A stretch of DNA of 26,123 nucleotides from SIG598 sp045580875 (GCA_045580875.1 JAZNOP010000128.1:1-26123); one strand, 5' to 3'; counted from the first letter of the stretch, positions 14,483 through 22,916 are shown. Numbers and translations: made by a program. The notes: generated by a model from the letters alone, not told the origin.

Positions 14483-15377
14483 TGGAAAGTCCTCCTTCTT
14501 TGTGGAGATATTTGTGAATGGAGATAAGTGAGCCGACCGAGCCTGCAAGAGTACCCGAAAGCAGGAAGATGGCAAGCACCCAGCCCCACATGGTGGAAAA
14601 TGCGATAAGTCCAAAGGAAAGGACGGAAGAAACTGCGGAGGTTGCGGTTACATATATGTATGCAACAAGTCCGAAGGAAGTAAGTCCGGCGATGAGACCG
14701 ATGACCATACCCTCTACAAGGAAGGGCAGGCGGATAAACCAGTCGGTGGCGCCGACCGATTTCATGATGCTTATCTCAAGACGGCGGACATACATGGTAA
14801 GCTTGATGGTGTTGGTGATGATGAAAAGGGAAACGAGGAAGAGCAGTCCGACGATCCACACGCTGACGATGGTGACAACGCGGCTGATGCTCTGAAGCTG
14901 CAGAGCAAGCTCACTCTTGTCGCTGACAGCGTAGACGTTATCAAGCGATTCAAGCTTGATGACTGTGTCCTCGAACTTTGTAAGATCGTTGAAAGTGACG
15001 TTGTAGGCGTCAGGCAGGAAGTCGCCGGTATCATCGATGGCGAGAATGAGCTCAGGATTGCTGGTCATTCTGCTGATGATGCTCTGATAAGCCTCCTGAC
15101 GGTCAACGAACTCGATGGATTTGATATTGCCCACACCTGTGATGGTAGTGGCCATAGCCTCGGTCTGCTCGGTGGTCAGACCGTCTACAAGGAATACCTT
15201 TACTACGTTCTGATCGCCCAGCCAGTCGATAAGGCTGTTGATGTTGACGGAAATAAGTGCTGCACTTCCCATGAGAACCAGACAGCAGATAAGAACGCCG
15301 ATGGAAGCAAAGCTCATCAGGCGGTTTGCCCACAGGTTGCGGAAGCCCTCACGCACAAGATATTTGAAACTATGCAT
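14475..15377 (-). CDS. ftsX: Cell-division ABC transporter-like permease FtsX
   Basis: 300 residues with the FtsX plan: a cytoplasmic N-terminus, TM1 (about 19-42), an extracellular domain of about 120 residues, then three helices (about 165-188, 218-240, 262-287). The cytoplasmic RRLEISIMKSVGATDWFIRLPF loop between TM2 and TM3 is the FtsE-coupling region. It passes the FtsE ATPase cycle through the membrane to the M23 hydrolase encoded next. The start is the ATG at 15375-15377, inside the ftsE 3' end (8-bp overlap) with GGAGG upstream; a longer frame of 11 residues has no ribosome site. Confidence 0.95.
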   Translation of the reverse strand: MHSFKYLVREGFRNLWANRLMSFASIGVLICCLVLMGSAALISVNINSLIDWLGDQNVVKVFLVDGLTTEQTEAMATTITGVGNIKSIEFVDRQEAYQSIISRMTSNPELILAIDDTGDFLPDAYNVTFNDLTKFEDTVIKLESLDNVYAVSDKSELALQLQSISRVVTIVSVWIVGLLFLVSLFIITNTIKLTMYVRRLEISIMKSVGATDWFIRLPFLVEGMVIGLIAGLTSFGLVAYIYVTATSAVSSVLSFGLIAFSTMWGWVLAIFLLSGTLAGSVGSLISIHKYLHKEGGLSNA

Positions 15378-16053
15378 AGTAGTGCACCTCCGGACCGCTG
15401 TCTGCAACAAGCTCGCCGTCCTGAATCTCTATGATGCGGCGGCGGAACTTCTTGACCAGTGAATGCTCGTGGGTAACGACCAGAACGGTGGTGCCGCGGC
15501 GGTTGATCTCGTTGAGCATGTCCATTATCTCGTAGCTCATGCGGGGGTCAACGTTACCGGTAGGCTCGTCGGCAATGATCATTGAAGGGTTGTTGATAAG
15601 TGCTCTTGCAAGACCGACACGCTGCTGCTCACCGCCGGAAAGCTCCTTCGGCAGGCATCTTGCCTTGTCATTGAGTCCGACAAGACCGAGTACGTAAGGC
15701 ACCTTCTTGCGTACTGCCTTGGTGGAGGCGCCTGTGACGCGCATGGCGAAAGCCACGTTGTCAAAGACGTTCATGTTGGGGATAAGACGGAAGTCCTGGA
15801 AGACCATGCCCATTGACCGGCGATAGTAGGGTACGTCAGCATGACGCAGGGTGGAAAGGCGGCGTCCGTCGACGATTATCTCGCCGGAGCTGGGCAGCTC
15901 TTCGCGCATGAGAAGCTTGAGCAGGGTGGATTTGCCGGCGCCGGATGAACCGACGATGAAGACGAATTCACCCTCGTCAATGAAAAGGTTGAGATCCTTC
16001 AGCGCGCGCGTGCCGTTGTCATAGGTTTTGTACACGTTGCGAAATTCAATCAT
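15370..16053 (-). CDS. ftsE: Cell-division ATP-binding protein FtsE
   Basis: 227 residues, the normal length. Walker A GSSGAGKST (35-43), Q-loop FQDFRL (85-90), ABC signature LSGGEQQR (138-145), Walker B MIIADE (158-163) and switch His195 are all intact. It is the cytoplasmic ATPase of the FtsEX complex, which drives septal or sidewall peptidoglycan hydrolysis through the M23 protein two genes down. It is the first gene of the operon. AAGGAG lies 11 bases before the ATG, slightly far but acceptable. Confidence 0.97.
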   Translation of the reverse strand: MIEFRNVYKTYDNGTRALKDLNLFIDEGEFVFIVGSSGAGKSTLLKLLMREELPSSGEIIVDGRRLSTLRHADVPYYRRSMGMVFQDFRLIPNMNVFDNVAFAMRVTGASTKAVRKKVPYVLGLVGLNDKARCLPKELSGGEQQRVGLARALINNPSMIIADEPTGNVDPRMSYEIMDMLNEINRRGTTVLVVTHEHSLVKKFRRRIIEIQDGELVADSGPEVHYYA

Positions 16054-16172
16054 TGATCGCGAATCTCCTTGTTTATTTTATACGACCAGTATGCAGTATG
16101 CAAAACGTCATTTTGCAGGGCATCGGCCCGGTCTGAGTTATCATATTGCAGGTATACTTTTCAGCGAAAAAC

Positions 16173-16201
16173 ATTATACAATATCGCAAACCTGAATTTG
16201 T
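16173..16201 (-). promoter_or_regulatory. Possible promoter of ftsE-ftsX-M23
   Basis: A perfect TATAAT on the minus strand (16173-16178) with a poor -35 (ACAAAT, 16196-16201). The leader is about 115 bases. Nothing better is seen in the 254-base gap, where AT-rich sequence is common. Confidence 0.45.
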
Positions 16202-16242
16202 TACACAGATGTTACGAATTTGTGATGTAATAGCGAAAATCG

Positions 16243-16276
16243 GGCGCGGATACGAGCTGTCTGCCGCATCCGCGCC
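16243..16276 (-). terminator. Terminator after the SH3b protein gene
   Basis: The 9-bp stem GGCGCGGAT (16243-16251) / ATCCGCGCC (16268-16276), with GCGGCAGACAGC-type inner pairing. Moderate T-rich sequence follows on both sides. Confidence 0.75.
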
Positions 16277-16307
16277 GTTATTTTCCATTGATTTCCGGAA
16301 ACCGGAA

Positions 16308-17543
16308 TTACCTGAGGGTTATGTACTCGGAGGTGCACCAGCCGGTCTTTCCGCCGGAGAGCTCAATCTCGTACCAGCCGTCCTTTTCGGAAACGACGGT
16401 GACCTTGTCGCCTTTGTCGAGCTTGCCGATTACCTTGTAGCCTGTACCCGGACCGGAGCGGACGTTGAGACGCAGTCTCTGTGTGGTGACAACACCGCTG
16501 CGGGGGAAGCCGTCGTTGTCGTCATCGCGGACAGTGGTTGTCGTAGTGGTGGTTGTGGTTGATGCAGACTCAGAAGCAGTGCTTGACTGAGTTGTAGTGG
16601 TGGTCGAAGCGGTAGTGGTAGTCGTTGTTGCCTCGGTGGTGGTTGTCTCTTCCTCAGGCTCAGTGACATCGGAGTCGGAAACAACGGGGCGCTCAGGAAT
16701 TACTGCGCCTTCAGTGCCGCCTGCTATATCGAGACGGGTCAGCTGATAGCGGTAGGCTGCGCTGCTGACCATCAGTACCTGGAATACCTCGCCGAAGACC
16801 TCACGCTCGACATACTCGGGCTCGGGCATCACAGTGATGCTGGCGCTCATTCCGTCGGGCTCGACAGTGATTCCGGAAACGCTGTTGAGGGTCTGCGGAA
16901 GAGCAACTGCAGCAGGAGCCTGGAATGTGAACTCGGGGAATGCATTTGCAAATGAAGTCTCGAGTGTGGAATAAGCATCAAATGTTGCTGCGCCGAGAAG
17001 CAGTGCATGAAGCGAAGTGTTTATCTTCTTCGGTGTCTCGAACTGTGTGCCGCCCTCATACGGAGGAATGACAAAAGCATCAGATTCAGAAACATCAGAG
17101 GAGGATACGTCAGATGCGGAAACTGCGTCGCTGCCGGAGGTTACCTCTTCAGGCTGCGGCTCGGAAACCATTGCATCAATGACCTTTGCAAGAGCCGCAC
17201 CGTCAGTGACACGCACGACGAAGAAGCTCTGCATATTCATCATCTGGTAATCAAACTGTATTGCAGGAAGAGCAAATCCGCACTCTCTGAGCATTTCGGT
17301 CAGCTGTTCGGCAATCGACTGGCTGATGGTTATGCGCGGTGAGTAGGCATACTCGAGCGGAAGCTCGTTTCCGTAGGCGTCATAGAGAACAGCCGTGCCG
17401 AAGGTGATGGAGCCGGAAGATATGTATCTCACCGAGGCGGGTGCCGCAGGAGCGCCGGCATCATCTTCTGAGGCAAGTGCCGAAAGCGGCAGAGCCACAA
17501 GCATAAGGAAGCACATCAGAAGTGCTGTCACACGTTTGATCAT
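16308..17543 (-). CDS. Secreted protein with Thr-rich linker and C-terminal bacterial SH3 domain
   Basis: 411 residues: signal peptide (1-24, basic start then hydrophobic, ending ALAS), an unassigned domain (about 38-130), a Ser-Asp linker with four S-x-S-D units (136-155), a second unassigned domain (about 160-290), an acidic then Thr-only linker (about 293-337) and an SH3b domain (355-410: LRLNVRSGPGTGYKVIGKL, then GWYEI and GWCTSEYI). SH3b domains bind peptidoglycan or cell-wall peptides, so the protein is likely wall-bound; no catalytic motif is visible. The start is the ATG at 17541-17543 with a GGGGG-type ribosome site; a 33-residue extension would bury the signal peptide. Thr-rich linkers of this kind are often glycosylated. 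Confidence 0.88.
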   Translation of the reverse strand: MIKRVTALLMCFLMLVALPLSALASEDDAGAPAAPASVRYISSGSITFGTAVLYDAYGNELPLEYAYSPRITISQSIAEQLTEMLRECGFALPAIQFDYQMMNMQSFFVVRVTDGAALAKVIDAMVSEPQPEEVTSGSDAVSASDVSSSDVSESDAFVIPPYEGGTQFETPKKINTSLHALLLGAATFDAYSTLETSFANAFPEFTFQAPAAVALPQTLNSVSGITVEPDGMSASITVMPEPEYVEREVFGEVFQVLMVSSAAYRYQLTRLDIAGGTEGAVIPERPVVSDSDVTEPEEETTTTEATTTTTTASTTTTTQSSTASESASTTTTTTTTTVRDDDNDGFPRSGVVTTQRLRLNVRSGPGTGYKVIGKLDKGDKVTVVSEKDGWYEIELSGGKTGWCTSEYITLR

Positions 17544-17640
17544 CTTGAATAATCCCCCTTCAGAGCAGTTTCGGCGGATAATGTCGTTTTCCGCCCTGCT
17601 TTTGGTAAAAGATATCAAAAAAGATACCTGTACAGAATAC

Positions 17641-17669
17641 ATTATATCACGGTGTTTTTTGATTTACCA
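17641..17669 (-). promoter_or_regulatory. Probable promoter of the SH3b protein gene
   Basis: TATAAT on the minus strand (17641-17646), 17 bases from a weak TGGTAA (17664-17669), about 100 bases before the start codon. Confidence 0.55.
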
Positions 17670-17765
17670 GTATTTTTAAAATAATTTATAAACATATTAT
17701 ATCATTTTCTTGTTTTTTATTCGTCTGAAAATTTTCTGTATGCCCGGTTACCGACCGGCAGACCG

Positions 17766-17802
17766 GGAAAAAGGGCTCCTCCGGATGATGGAGAAGCCCT
17801 TT
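17766..17802 (-). terminator. Terminator after the GH5-like gene
   Basis: AAAGGGCT (17770-17777) / AGCCCTTT (17795-17802) with an inner CTCC/GGAG stem, followed on the minus strand by TTTTTC. Apart from this and the SH3b gene promoter I see nothing between the two genes. Confidence 0.9.
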
Positions 17803-17862
17803 GCAGCTGATTGCGGATATGCGGATATATGGATATTAAACCGGTTTGCGCAGTTTGCTTTA

Positions 17863-20187
17863 TCAGAAGGTGTCGTCGGTAAGGTCGCTGATGTCCTTCT
17901 TTCTGCGGCGGGTCGGAGCAGGCTGTGCTTCAGCCGGACGGTCATCAGAGGCGGGGATATCGCTTTCGGAATACATATCACCCAGCGCGTCAGCCTGTGC
18001 CTTGCGGCTCTGACGGCGTTCCTTCGGCTCGGCATGAGGTTTTATGCGCAGATAGCTGAAATCGGAGGCGCTTTCGTCAAGATCGCTGACGTCGGCGAGG
18101 TTTATGCCTTCCAGTGAGCCGTAGATATTGGCGTGAATCTGCTCGCGTTCGCGGCGGCGCATGGTAAGGAAGGTACCGAGTCCGGCAAGCAGCAGAATGA
18201 CCGGTATGGAGAGCATTATAACCAGCGGCAGATCGGGATTGGACTGCGCAAGGTTGGCAAGTGCGCTGACCTGACGCGGCTCTTCGGTTATGTCAAAGGT
18301 GTAGTATTCGAATCCGGAATAATCGCCCTTGCAGGTCAGAAGAATCTTGCCTCTGCCCATCTCGGTGTTGTTGAAGTACATGAGGTCGTAATCAACGCCC
18401 TCAGTCAGCACGACATCGCTGCCGGAGACAAGATCACTGCCCGAAAGGACATCTCCGCCGTAGTAATAGACACGCGGCTGGGGATATACCGGCTCGCCGG
18501 TGTAGTAAATATTTTCAGGAAAATCAACCTTGAGATAACGCAGGTGCATCGAGGTGGCATCGACCATCGCGGTGACGATTTCATCATAGCTCCACACCAG
18601 AGTGCGGCGCAGGAAGAGATTTCCGTCGTCCCACCAGAAGCAGGGGATGCCGTATTCAGCCGCCTTGCCGGTGTAGTAGGCGGCGTGGGCTGCACGGGCA
18701 TCTGTGTTGCCCTTATCTGCCGTGCAGAATTCGGTGATCATCACCGGAATGCCCTGATTTGTGAAGCGGCGGTACAGCTTGCCGAAAAGTGCGTCCATTT
18801 CGGCTTTGTCCTGATCGCTGCCCCATACCGAGTTATCGGTTGAGCTGACGGCCTCGCCGTCGCTGTCACCCTCGGTGCCGAGTTCAATATCGTATGAGAA
18901 AAGCGCAGGGAAATATGCGTTGACCGACACGATCAGACGGTCGTAGGCGGTGTCCTTCGGCAGCCTGAAGCCATCGATTATATCCTGCTCGTGAGAGCCG
19001 GCGTAAGGGGTGACAACAAGGCAGCGCTGGCTGTTGTTGCCGCCGGTGGCGCGGACGGTATCAACAAAGGTCTGAGCCAGATTGTTGACCCATTCAATAT
19101 CGGTTTTTCCGGGATAATCCCACGTGTTGTCCTTGTCGGTCAGCTCGTTGTAGCCCTGAAAGAGCAGCCTTTCGTCATAGTCTCTGAATCGCTCGGAAAG
19201 CTGTGTCCATATGCTTGAATACTTGTCCACATCGGTGTCGCTCGCGACCCTCAGCCAGCCGGTCGTGCTTCCGTCGTGATACAGGCTGAGTATGCAGTAC
19301 ATATCCTGATGAATGACAAAATCAACAACCTCCTGTATGCGGTCGAGCCACGCGGTGTCGATGACATCGCTGTCGGAGGGGATATGATTGAAGAATGTGA
19401 CCGGAACACGCACAGCGTTGAATCCTGCGCGCTTGATCTCGGTTATCATGTCATAGGTGGTAAGGGGGTTGTTCCAGAGGGTCTCAAAATACTCCGGCTT
19501 GCCGTATTCCATCTGAGGAAAGTCGACAAGCTCGACGGTTACCTCGTAGGTGCCGTCGGTGATGCCGTAGGTGCGCTTGATGTTGCTGGGCCAGTCGTCG
19601 GTCATGAGTGCAACAGTGCCGTATCTGGAGATGGTCAGGGTGTGCTCGCCGAGAAGCTCGTCGAGCTCAATGACGACCTTGTTGCGTCGTGTCAGCTTTG
19701 CCTTGGTGACGTTGATTGTGACCTCGGTGGGCTGCTCAACGGCGAGATTCCATATCTCGAAGCCTATCTGTCCGATTTTGGTTTCGCTGTCCGAATCGAT
19801 AAGACCGGTTGCCCACTCGAGGGTGCAGGTGTTCTTCTCGTCGAAAGCCTTTGCGATCGAGGTGGAGCGGATATTGTCTGAATCGTCATAGCGCAGAATG
19901 AGCTGGTATGCGTTGGAGTTGTAGTAATCATCGTAACCTGCGTCACTTGACCACGATTCCAGCGCCTCGCCGAGATTCCAGCCGAGGTTTATCTCGCTGA
20001 CAAGCTCGGAGGCGGTGACATCGCGCATACTGGCGGTAGTGCCGCCGACCGGCTGGTCGGTTACGGTATCGGACGAGGAAACGATATCAGAGCCGGAAAC
20101 AGTTTCGGCAGCGGAGACCGGCAGAACTGTCGCGGCAAACATTATTATCGCAAGAACAAGCGAAGCAAGTCGTTTTTTCAGGCTCAC
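17863..20187 (-). CDS. Membrane-anchored glycoside hydrolase family 5-like protein with inserted domain
   Basis: 774 residues: signal peptide (1-27); linker with two S-x-S-D units (31-40); start of the GH5 barrel (LGWNLGEALESW, 68-79); an inserted beta-rich segment of about 150 residues (80-232); the rest of the barrel from NPLTTYDMI (240-248). His304, Asn347-Glu348 (acid/base) and Glu486 in ITEF (nucleophile) are present, so a beta-glucanase or mannanase type activity is likely. Then come an Ig-like domain (about 561-634, YTGEPVYPQP to DYDLMYFNN), a membrane helix (653-676) and a 98-residue charged cytoplasmic tail. The GTG at 20185-20187 was chosen because GAGG is 8 bases upstream; a GTG nine bases earlier is the alternative. 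It has its own promoter and terminator. Confidence 0.87.
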   Translation of the reverse strand: MSLKKRLASLVLAIIMFAATVLPVSAAETVSGSDIVSSSDTVTDQPVGGTTASMRDVTASELVSEINLGWNLGEALESWSSDAGYDDYYNSNAYQLILRYDDSDNIRSTSIAKAFDEKNTCTLEWATGLIDSDSETKIGQIGFEIWNLAVEQPTEVTINVTKAKLTRRNKVVIELDELLGEHTLTISRYGTVALMTDDWPSNIKRTYGITDGTYEVTVELVDFPQMEYGKPEYFETLWNNPLTTYDMITEIKRAGFNAVRVPVTFFNHIPSDSDVIDTAWLDRIQEVVDFVIHQDMYCILSLYHDGSTTGWLRVASDTDVDKYSSIWTQLSERFRDYDERLLFQGYNELTDKDNTWDYPGKTDIEWVNNLAQTFVDTVRATGGNNSQRCLVVTPYAGSHEQDIIDGFRLPKDTAYDRLIVSVNAYFPALFSYDIELGTEGDSDGEAVSSTDNSVWGSDQDKAEMDALFGKLYRRFTNQGIPVMITEFCTADKGNTDARAAHAAYYTGKAAEYGIPCFWWDDGNLFLRRTLVWSYDEIVTAMVDATSMHLRYLKVDFPENIYYTGEPVYPQPRVYYYGGDVLSGSDLVSGSDVVLTEGVDYDLMYFNNTEMGRGKILLTCKGDYSGFEYYTFDITEEPRQVSALANLAQSNPDLPLVIMLSIPVILLLAGLGTFLTMRRREREQIHANIYGSLEGINLADVSDLDESASDFSYLRIKPHAEPKERRQSRKAQADALGDMYSESDIPASDDRPAEAQPAPTRRRKKDISDLTDDTF

Positions 20188-20220
20188 AGCAGGCACCTCA
20201 TATTTAAATAGTTAACAATT

Positions 20221-20249
20221 AATATAACACAGTCGGAGCAACTTCTCAA
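20221..20249 (-). promoter_or_regulatory. Promoter of the GH5-like gene
   Basis: On the minus strand TTGAGA (20244-20249), 17 bases, TATATT (20221-20226), about 34 bases before the start codon. Confidence 0.82.
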
Positions 20250-20309
20250 GAATTTTGCGAGAGTTCATAAAAAATTACAAATTACGGCAGCGCTGGCTGA
20301 AGGGGGATA

Positions 20310-20338
20310 TTGACGTCAGGTGCTGTCGGTGATAAAAT
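20310..20338 (+). promoter_or_regulatory. Promoter of the 8-oxoguanine glycosylase gene
   Basis: TTGACG (20310-20315), 17 bases, TAAAAT (20333-20338), 30 bases before the ATG. Confidence 0.82.
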
Positions 20339-20367
20339 GAAAAGCAGGAAAAACAGAGGTGAGAAAT

Positions 20368-21192
20368 ATGCAAACAGCTGAAAAAGAATGCAGAATAGTG
20401 AAAATTAATTGCCCTGATAGCTTTGATCTCGGCGGAACTCTGCTCAGCGGTCAGTGCTTCCGGTGGGAGCAGGACGGCGGCGGATATTCCGGCATAGCCT
20501 TCGGACGCAGGGTGAAGATGTCACAGGAAGGCGGCTGCATCACTGTCGAAGGGGACGACGATGCCGCGCTGTGGCGAAGCTATCTCGATCTTGACACCGA
20601 TTACGATGCAATCAGAGCGGAGGTCACGGCTTTCGAGCCGAGGCTGACCGATGCGGCGGCAAGATGCGGCGGAGTGCATATCCTGCGTCAGGAGCCGTGG
20701 GAGGCTCTCTGCTCGTTCATCATCTCACAGAATAACAATATACCGCGCATACGGCTGATAATATCCCGCCTGTGCGAGCTGTGCGGCACACCTGCCGCGG
20801 GCGGCGGCTGGGCATTCCCGACAGCAGAGCAGGTCGCGCAGCTGAACGAGGAGCAGTTCAAGGGTATCGGCTGCGGCTACCGCGCAGGATACCTTGTGAG
20901 CGTGTCTGGTGCAGTGGCGGGCGGCAGATTCCAGCTTGAGCCGCTGTATGAAATGCCTGTGAATGAGGCTCGTGAGACGCTGATGTCACTGCACGGAGTC
21001 GGACCGAAGGTTGCCGACTGCGTCATGCTGTTCGGACTGCACCGCCTTGAGGCAATGCCGCGCGATGTGTGGATAAAAAGAGCCCTCGAGAATGATCTCA
21101 AGGGCACCCGTCTTGCCGAATCACGCTACGCCGGCGTGGCACAGCAGTATGTGTTCGAGTATATAAGAACGAAAGAAAAGGATGCGCGCTGA
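20368..21192 (+). CDS. ogg: 8-oxoguanine DNA glycosylase/AP lyase (OGG1-like, HhH-GPD)
   Basis: 274 residues. It removes 8-oxoguanine from DNA and nicks the abasic site, the first step of base excision repair. Visible features are GQCFRW (28-33) of the N-terminal domain, SQNNNIPRI (120-128, the OGG1 NNN motif), the helix-hairpin-helix LHGVGPKVADC (208-218) with the Schiff-base Lys214, and MPRDVW (230-235) with catalytic Asp233. It matches the eukaryotic-type OGG1 group found in Clostridia rather than MutM. The start is the ATG at 20368 with GAGG 8 bases before; a GTG at 20359 overlaps that site. Single gene. Confidence 0.93.
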   Translation: MQTAEKECRIVKINCPDSFDLGGTLLSGQCFRWEQDGGGYSGIAFGRRVKMSQEGGCITVEGDDDAALWRSYLDLDTDYDAIRAEVTAFEPRLTDAAARCGGVHILRQEPWEALCSFIISQNNNIPRIRLIISRLCELCGTPAAGGGWAFPTAEQVAQLNEEQFKGIGCGYRAGYLVSVSGAVAGGRFQLEPLYEMPVNEARETLMSLHGVGPKVADCVMLFGLHRLEAMPRDVWIKRALENDLKGTRLAESRYAGVAQQYVFEYIRTKEKDAR

Positions 21193-21229
21193 ATTTTGGT
21201 TTAGCGTACTGATTGGTTGGTGCATTTTA

Positions 21230-21472
21230 AAGCCTTCCCCTTGAGGGGAAGGTGGGCGGATCGCCGCCCGGATGAGGTGTAGAGCACGAAGTGCTCGTGC
21301 TAACATCGCATAGCGATGCCGTTTTTAGCGGCCGCGGCAAGCGCGGTCTACACCTCATCAGTCACTTTGTGACAGCTCTCGCTGCGGCTCGGTCACCTCG
21401 CGGCTCTGACGTCCACTGGACGTCATTCACTACCGCTCGGCCGCTTCGCTAACTCCTCAAGGGGAAGCCTTC
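21230..21472. repeat. 243-bp MITE-like palindromic repeat element
   Basis: The ends are near-perfect inverted repeats: AAGCCTTCCCCTTGAGG at the left and CCTCAAGGGGAAGCCTT at the right. A second inverted pair lies inside (GATGAGGTGTAG near 21271 with CTACACCTCATC near 21348), plus small hairpins CATCGC/GCGATG and GACGTCC/GGACGTC. There is no frame of note. It sits between the ogg terminus and the GNAT gene. From memory, similar elements beginning with this terminal sequence are scattered between genes in many Ruminococcaceae genomes; that needs a search. A short non-autonomous mobile element is the best reading. Confidence 0.85.
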
Positions 21473-21583
21473 GAATACTGCTGAAATTCTTACCCTACTA
21501 ACCCGAAATTTATTACACTGCGGCGTATCTTCACCATTCATTCGGATTGCAGCTCTGATGCAGAATATCAGGAGGGGAATCAG

Positions 21584-22060
21584 TTGAATTACATTATAAG
21601 ACCGATGAAGCTGGAAGAATATCCTCTGCTCGAAGATTTTCTCTATGAGGCGATTTTTATTCCTGAGGGAACAGAACCGCCGCCGAAGTCAATAATCAAG
21701 CTGCCGGAACTGCAGGTTTATATTGAAAATTTCGGCTTGAAGCCTGATGATATCTGCTTTGTCGCTGAGAGTGGCGGAAAAGTTGTCGGTGCAGTGTGGG
21801 TCAGAGTGATGAATGATTACGGGCACATAGATGACGGCGTGCCCTCGTTTGCCATATCGCTGTACAGTGAGTACAGAGGCTTTGGCGTAGGTACGGCAAT
21901 GATGGAACGAATGCTTTCGGAGATGCGCGCGAGGGGCTATGAAAGAGCTTCGCTCGCCGTGCAGAAAGCCAACTATGCAGCGAAATTATACAAAAAGGTC
22001 GGCTTTGAAACGGTTGACGAAAATGATGAGGAATACATTATGGTGTGTCAGCTCGGTTGA
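21584..22060 (+). CDS. GNAT-family N-acetyltransferase
   Basis: 158 residues, full length for a single GNAT domain. The acetyl-CoA pyrophosphate loop RGFGVGTA is at 98-105; strand 4 (PSFAISLYSEY, 87-97) precedes it and the late LAVQKANYAAKLYKKVGF motif B follows (124-141). It transfers an acetyl group from acetyl-CoA to an amine; the acceptor is unknown. It starts at a TTG (21584-21586) supported by a strong AGGAGGGG 7 bases upstream; no ATG is available at the domain start. It is preceded by the MITE-like repeat and followed by a strong terminator. Confidence 0.93.
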   Translation: MNYIIRPMKLEEYPLLEDFLYEAIFIPEGTEPPPKSIIKLPELQVYIENFGLKPDDICFVAESGGKVVGAVWVRVMNDYGHIDDGVPSFAISLYSEYRGFGVGTAMMERMLSEMRARGYERASLAVQKANYAAKLYKKVGFETVDENDEEYIMVCQLG

Positions 22061-22096
22061 GCCGGTCGGAGTGAAAGCTGGTATATCAGAATACAC

Positions 22097-22130
22097 AAAA
22101 AGCCTGCCGGAGATAATCCGGCAGGCTTTG
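22097..22130. terminator. Bidirectional terminator between the GNAT gene and the DUF4190-like gene
   Basis: A 12-bp GC-rich stem (22099-22110 with 22118-22129, AAAGCCTGCCGG) around a 7-base loop. The T-run on the minus strand is long (TTTTT) and on the plus strand short. Confidence 0.9.
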
Positions 22131-22169
22131 ATTATGCGGATAGTGCGTAATTACACAATTATTATCAGC

Positions 22170-22634
22170 TTATGCAGCAGATGCCATCATTGCACCGAAG
22201 CAGGCCATGCAGCCGGCGCAGGCGGTGATCATCAGACCGAAGAGACCGAGGGGAACAATGCCCATGACCAGTCCGGCGGTGGAGAAACCGCTGATGTCGC
22301 CTTTTTTCTTGCCAATTGCAGCGAAGATGATTGCCATGATTGCAAAGGCAATACCGAGACCGCAGGTTACCGGGAAGAAAATGGTATCGAACAGGCTGAC
22401 GAATACCAGAAGCATAGCAAGAATACCGAGGACGAAAGCCGAAATGCCAAAGCCTCTGCCGGGGCGCTTTGCTCTTACCTTCCTGCCTTTGCCGCCTTTG
22501 GGGTCGACAGGCTGAGGAGCTGCAGCCGGTGCTGCTTTCGGAGCAGTTGGTGTACTGCTGCCGTCGCCAAGAAGGATCATCGGAGCGACCTGCTGATTCT
22601 GGTTGGTGGTGGCGAGCTTTTCATTGTTATTCAT
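22170..22634 (-). CDS. DUF4190-like small membrane protein
   Basis: 154 residues. The cytoplasmic head (1-58) is disordered, first Asn/Gln-rich then Ala/Pro-rich, and ends in a basic patch (48-60). Hydrophobic segments follow at about 62-84, 86-107 and 119-150. The pattern GFGISAFVLGILA, then GLGIAFAIMAIIFAAIGKKKG and GFSTAGLVMGI is that of DUF4190-like proteins, whose role is unknown. The C-terminal helix has three Cys (139, 142, 145). Ribosome site AAGGAA. A perfect-consensus promoter suggests high expression. Confidence 0.8.
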   Translation of the reverse strand: MNNNEKLATTNQNQQVAPMILLGDGSSTPTAPKAAPAAAPQPVDPKGGKGRKVRAKRPGRGFGISAFVLGILAMLLVFVSLFDTIFFPVTCGLGIAFAIMAIIFAAIGKKKGDISGFSTAGLVMGIVPLGLFGLMITACAGCMACFGAMMASAA

Positions 22635-22714
22635 AGAACACCATTCCTTTCAGTATATCTGTCAGACTGTCCCTGCATTTGCAGGATTTACAGCTTGATT
22701 CTGTTTATATATCC

Positions 22715-22743
22715 ATTATAATTGTATTGCAGTCCGATGTCAA
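22715..22743 (-). promoter_or_regulatory. Perfect-consensus promoter of the DUF4190-like gene
   Basis: On the minus strand TTGACA (22738-22743), 17 bases, TATAAT (22715-22720). The leader is about 75 bases. Confidence 0.93.
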
Positions 22744-22776
22744 CAGAAACCGCGATGCAGCGGCTTTGAGGATTTT

Positions 22777-22908
22777 GTGTGCTGCTTCTGCGAAAAAATA
22801 CTCTGCAGAAAACAAGAACAGGAAGCAGAGGCGGCAGAAAACATTGCGAATATGAAATACGATGAAAAATTAAAAATGCAAGTTTCAAAGCGGATTGAAA
22901 TAGCATAG
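22777..22908 (+). CDS. Possible 43-residue small protein
   Basis: A GTG-started frame with GAGG five bases upstream. It begins with four Cys in the first ten residues, then a Glu/Ala-rich helix and a Lys-rich end. No family is recognised and the codon pattern is weak. It is listed because a second small frame follows 8 bases later, in the otherwise empty space before the PFOR promoter. It may be chance. Confidence 0.22.
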   Translation: MCCFCEKILCRKQEQEAEAAENIANMKYDEKLKMQVSKRIEIA

Positions 22909-22916
22909 GAAATATT

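Noticed and set aside
21230..21472. Insertion sequence with transposase
   Set aside because: Only terminal inverted repeats and hairpins are present; no coding frame of useful length.
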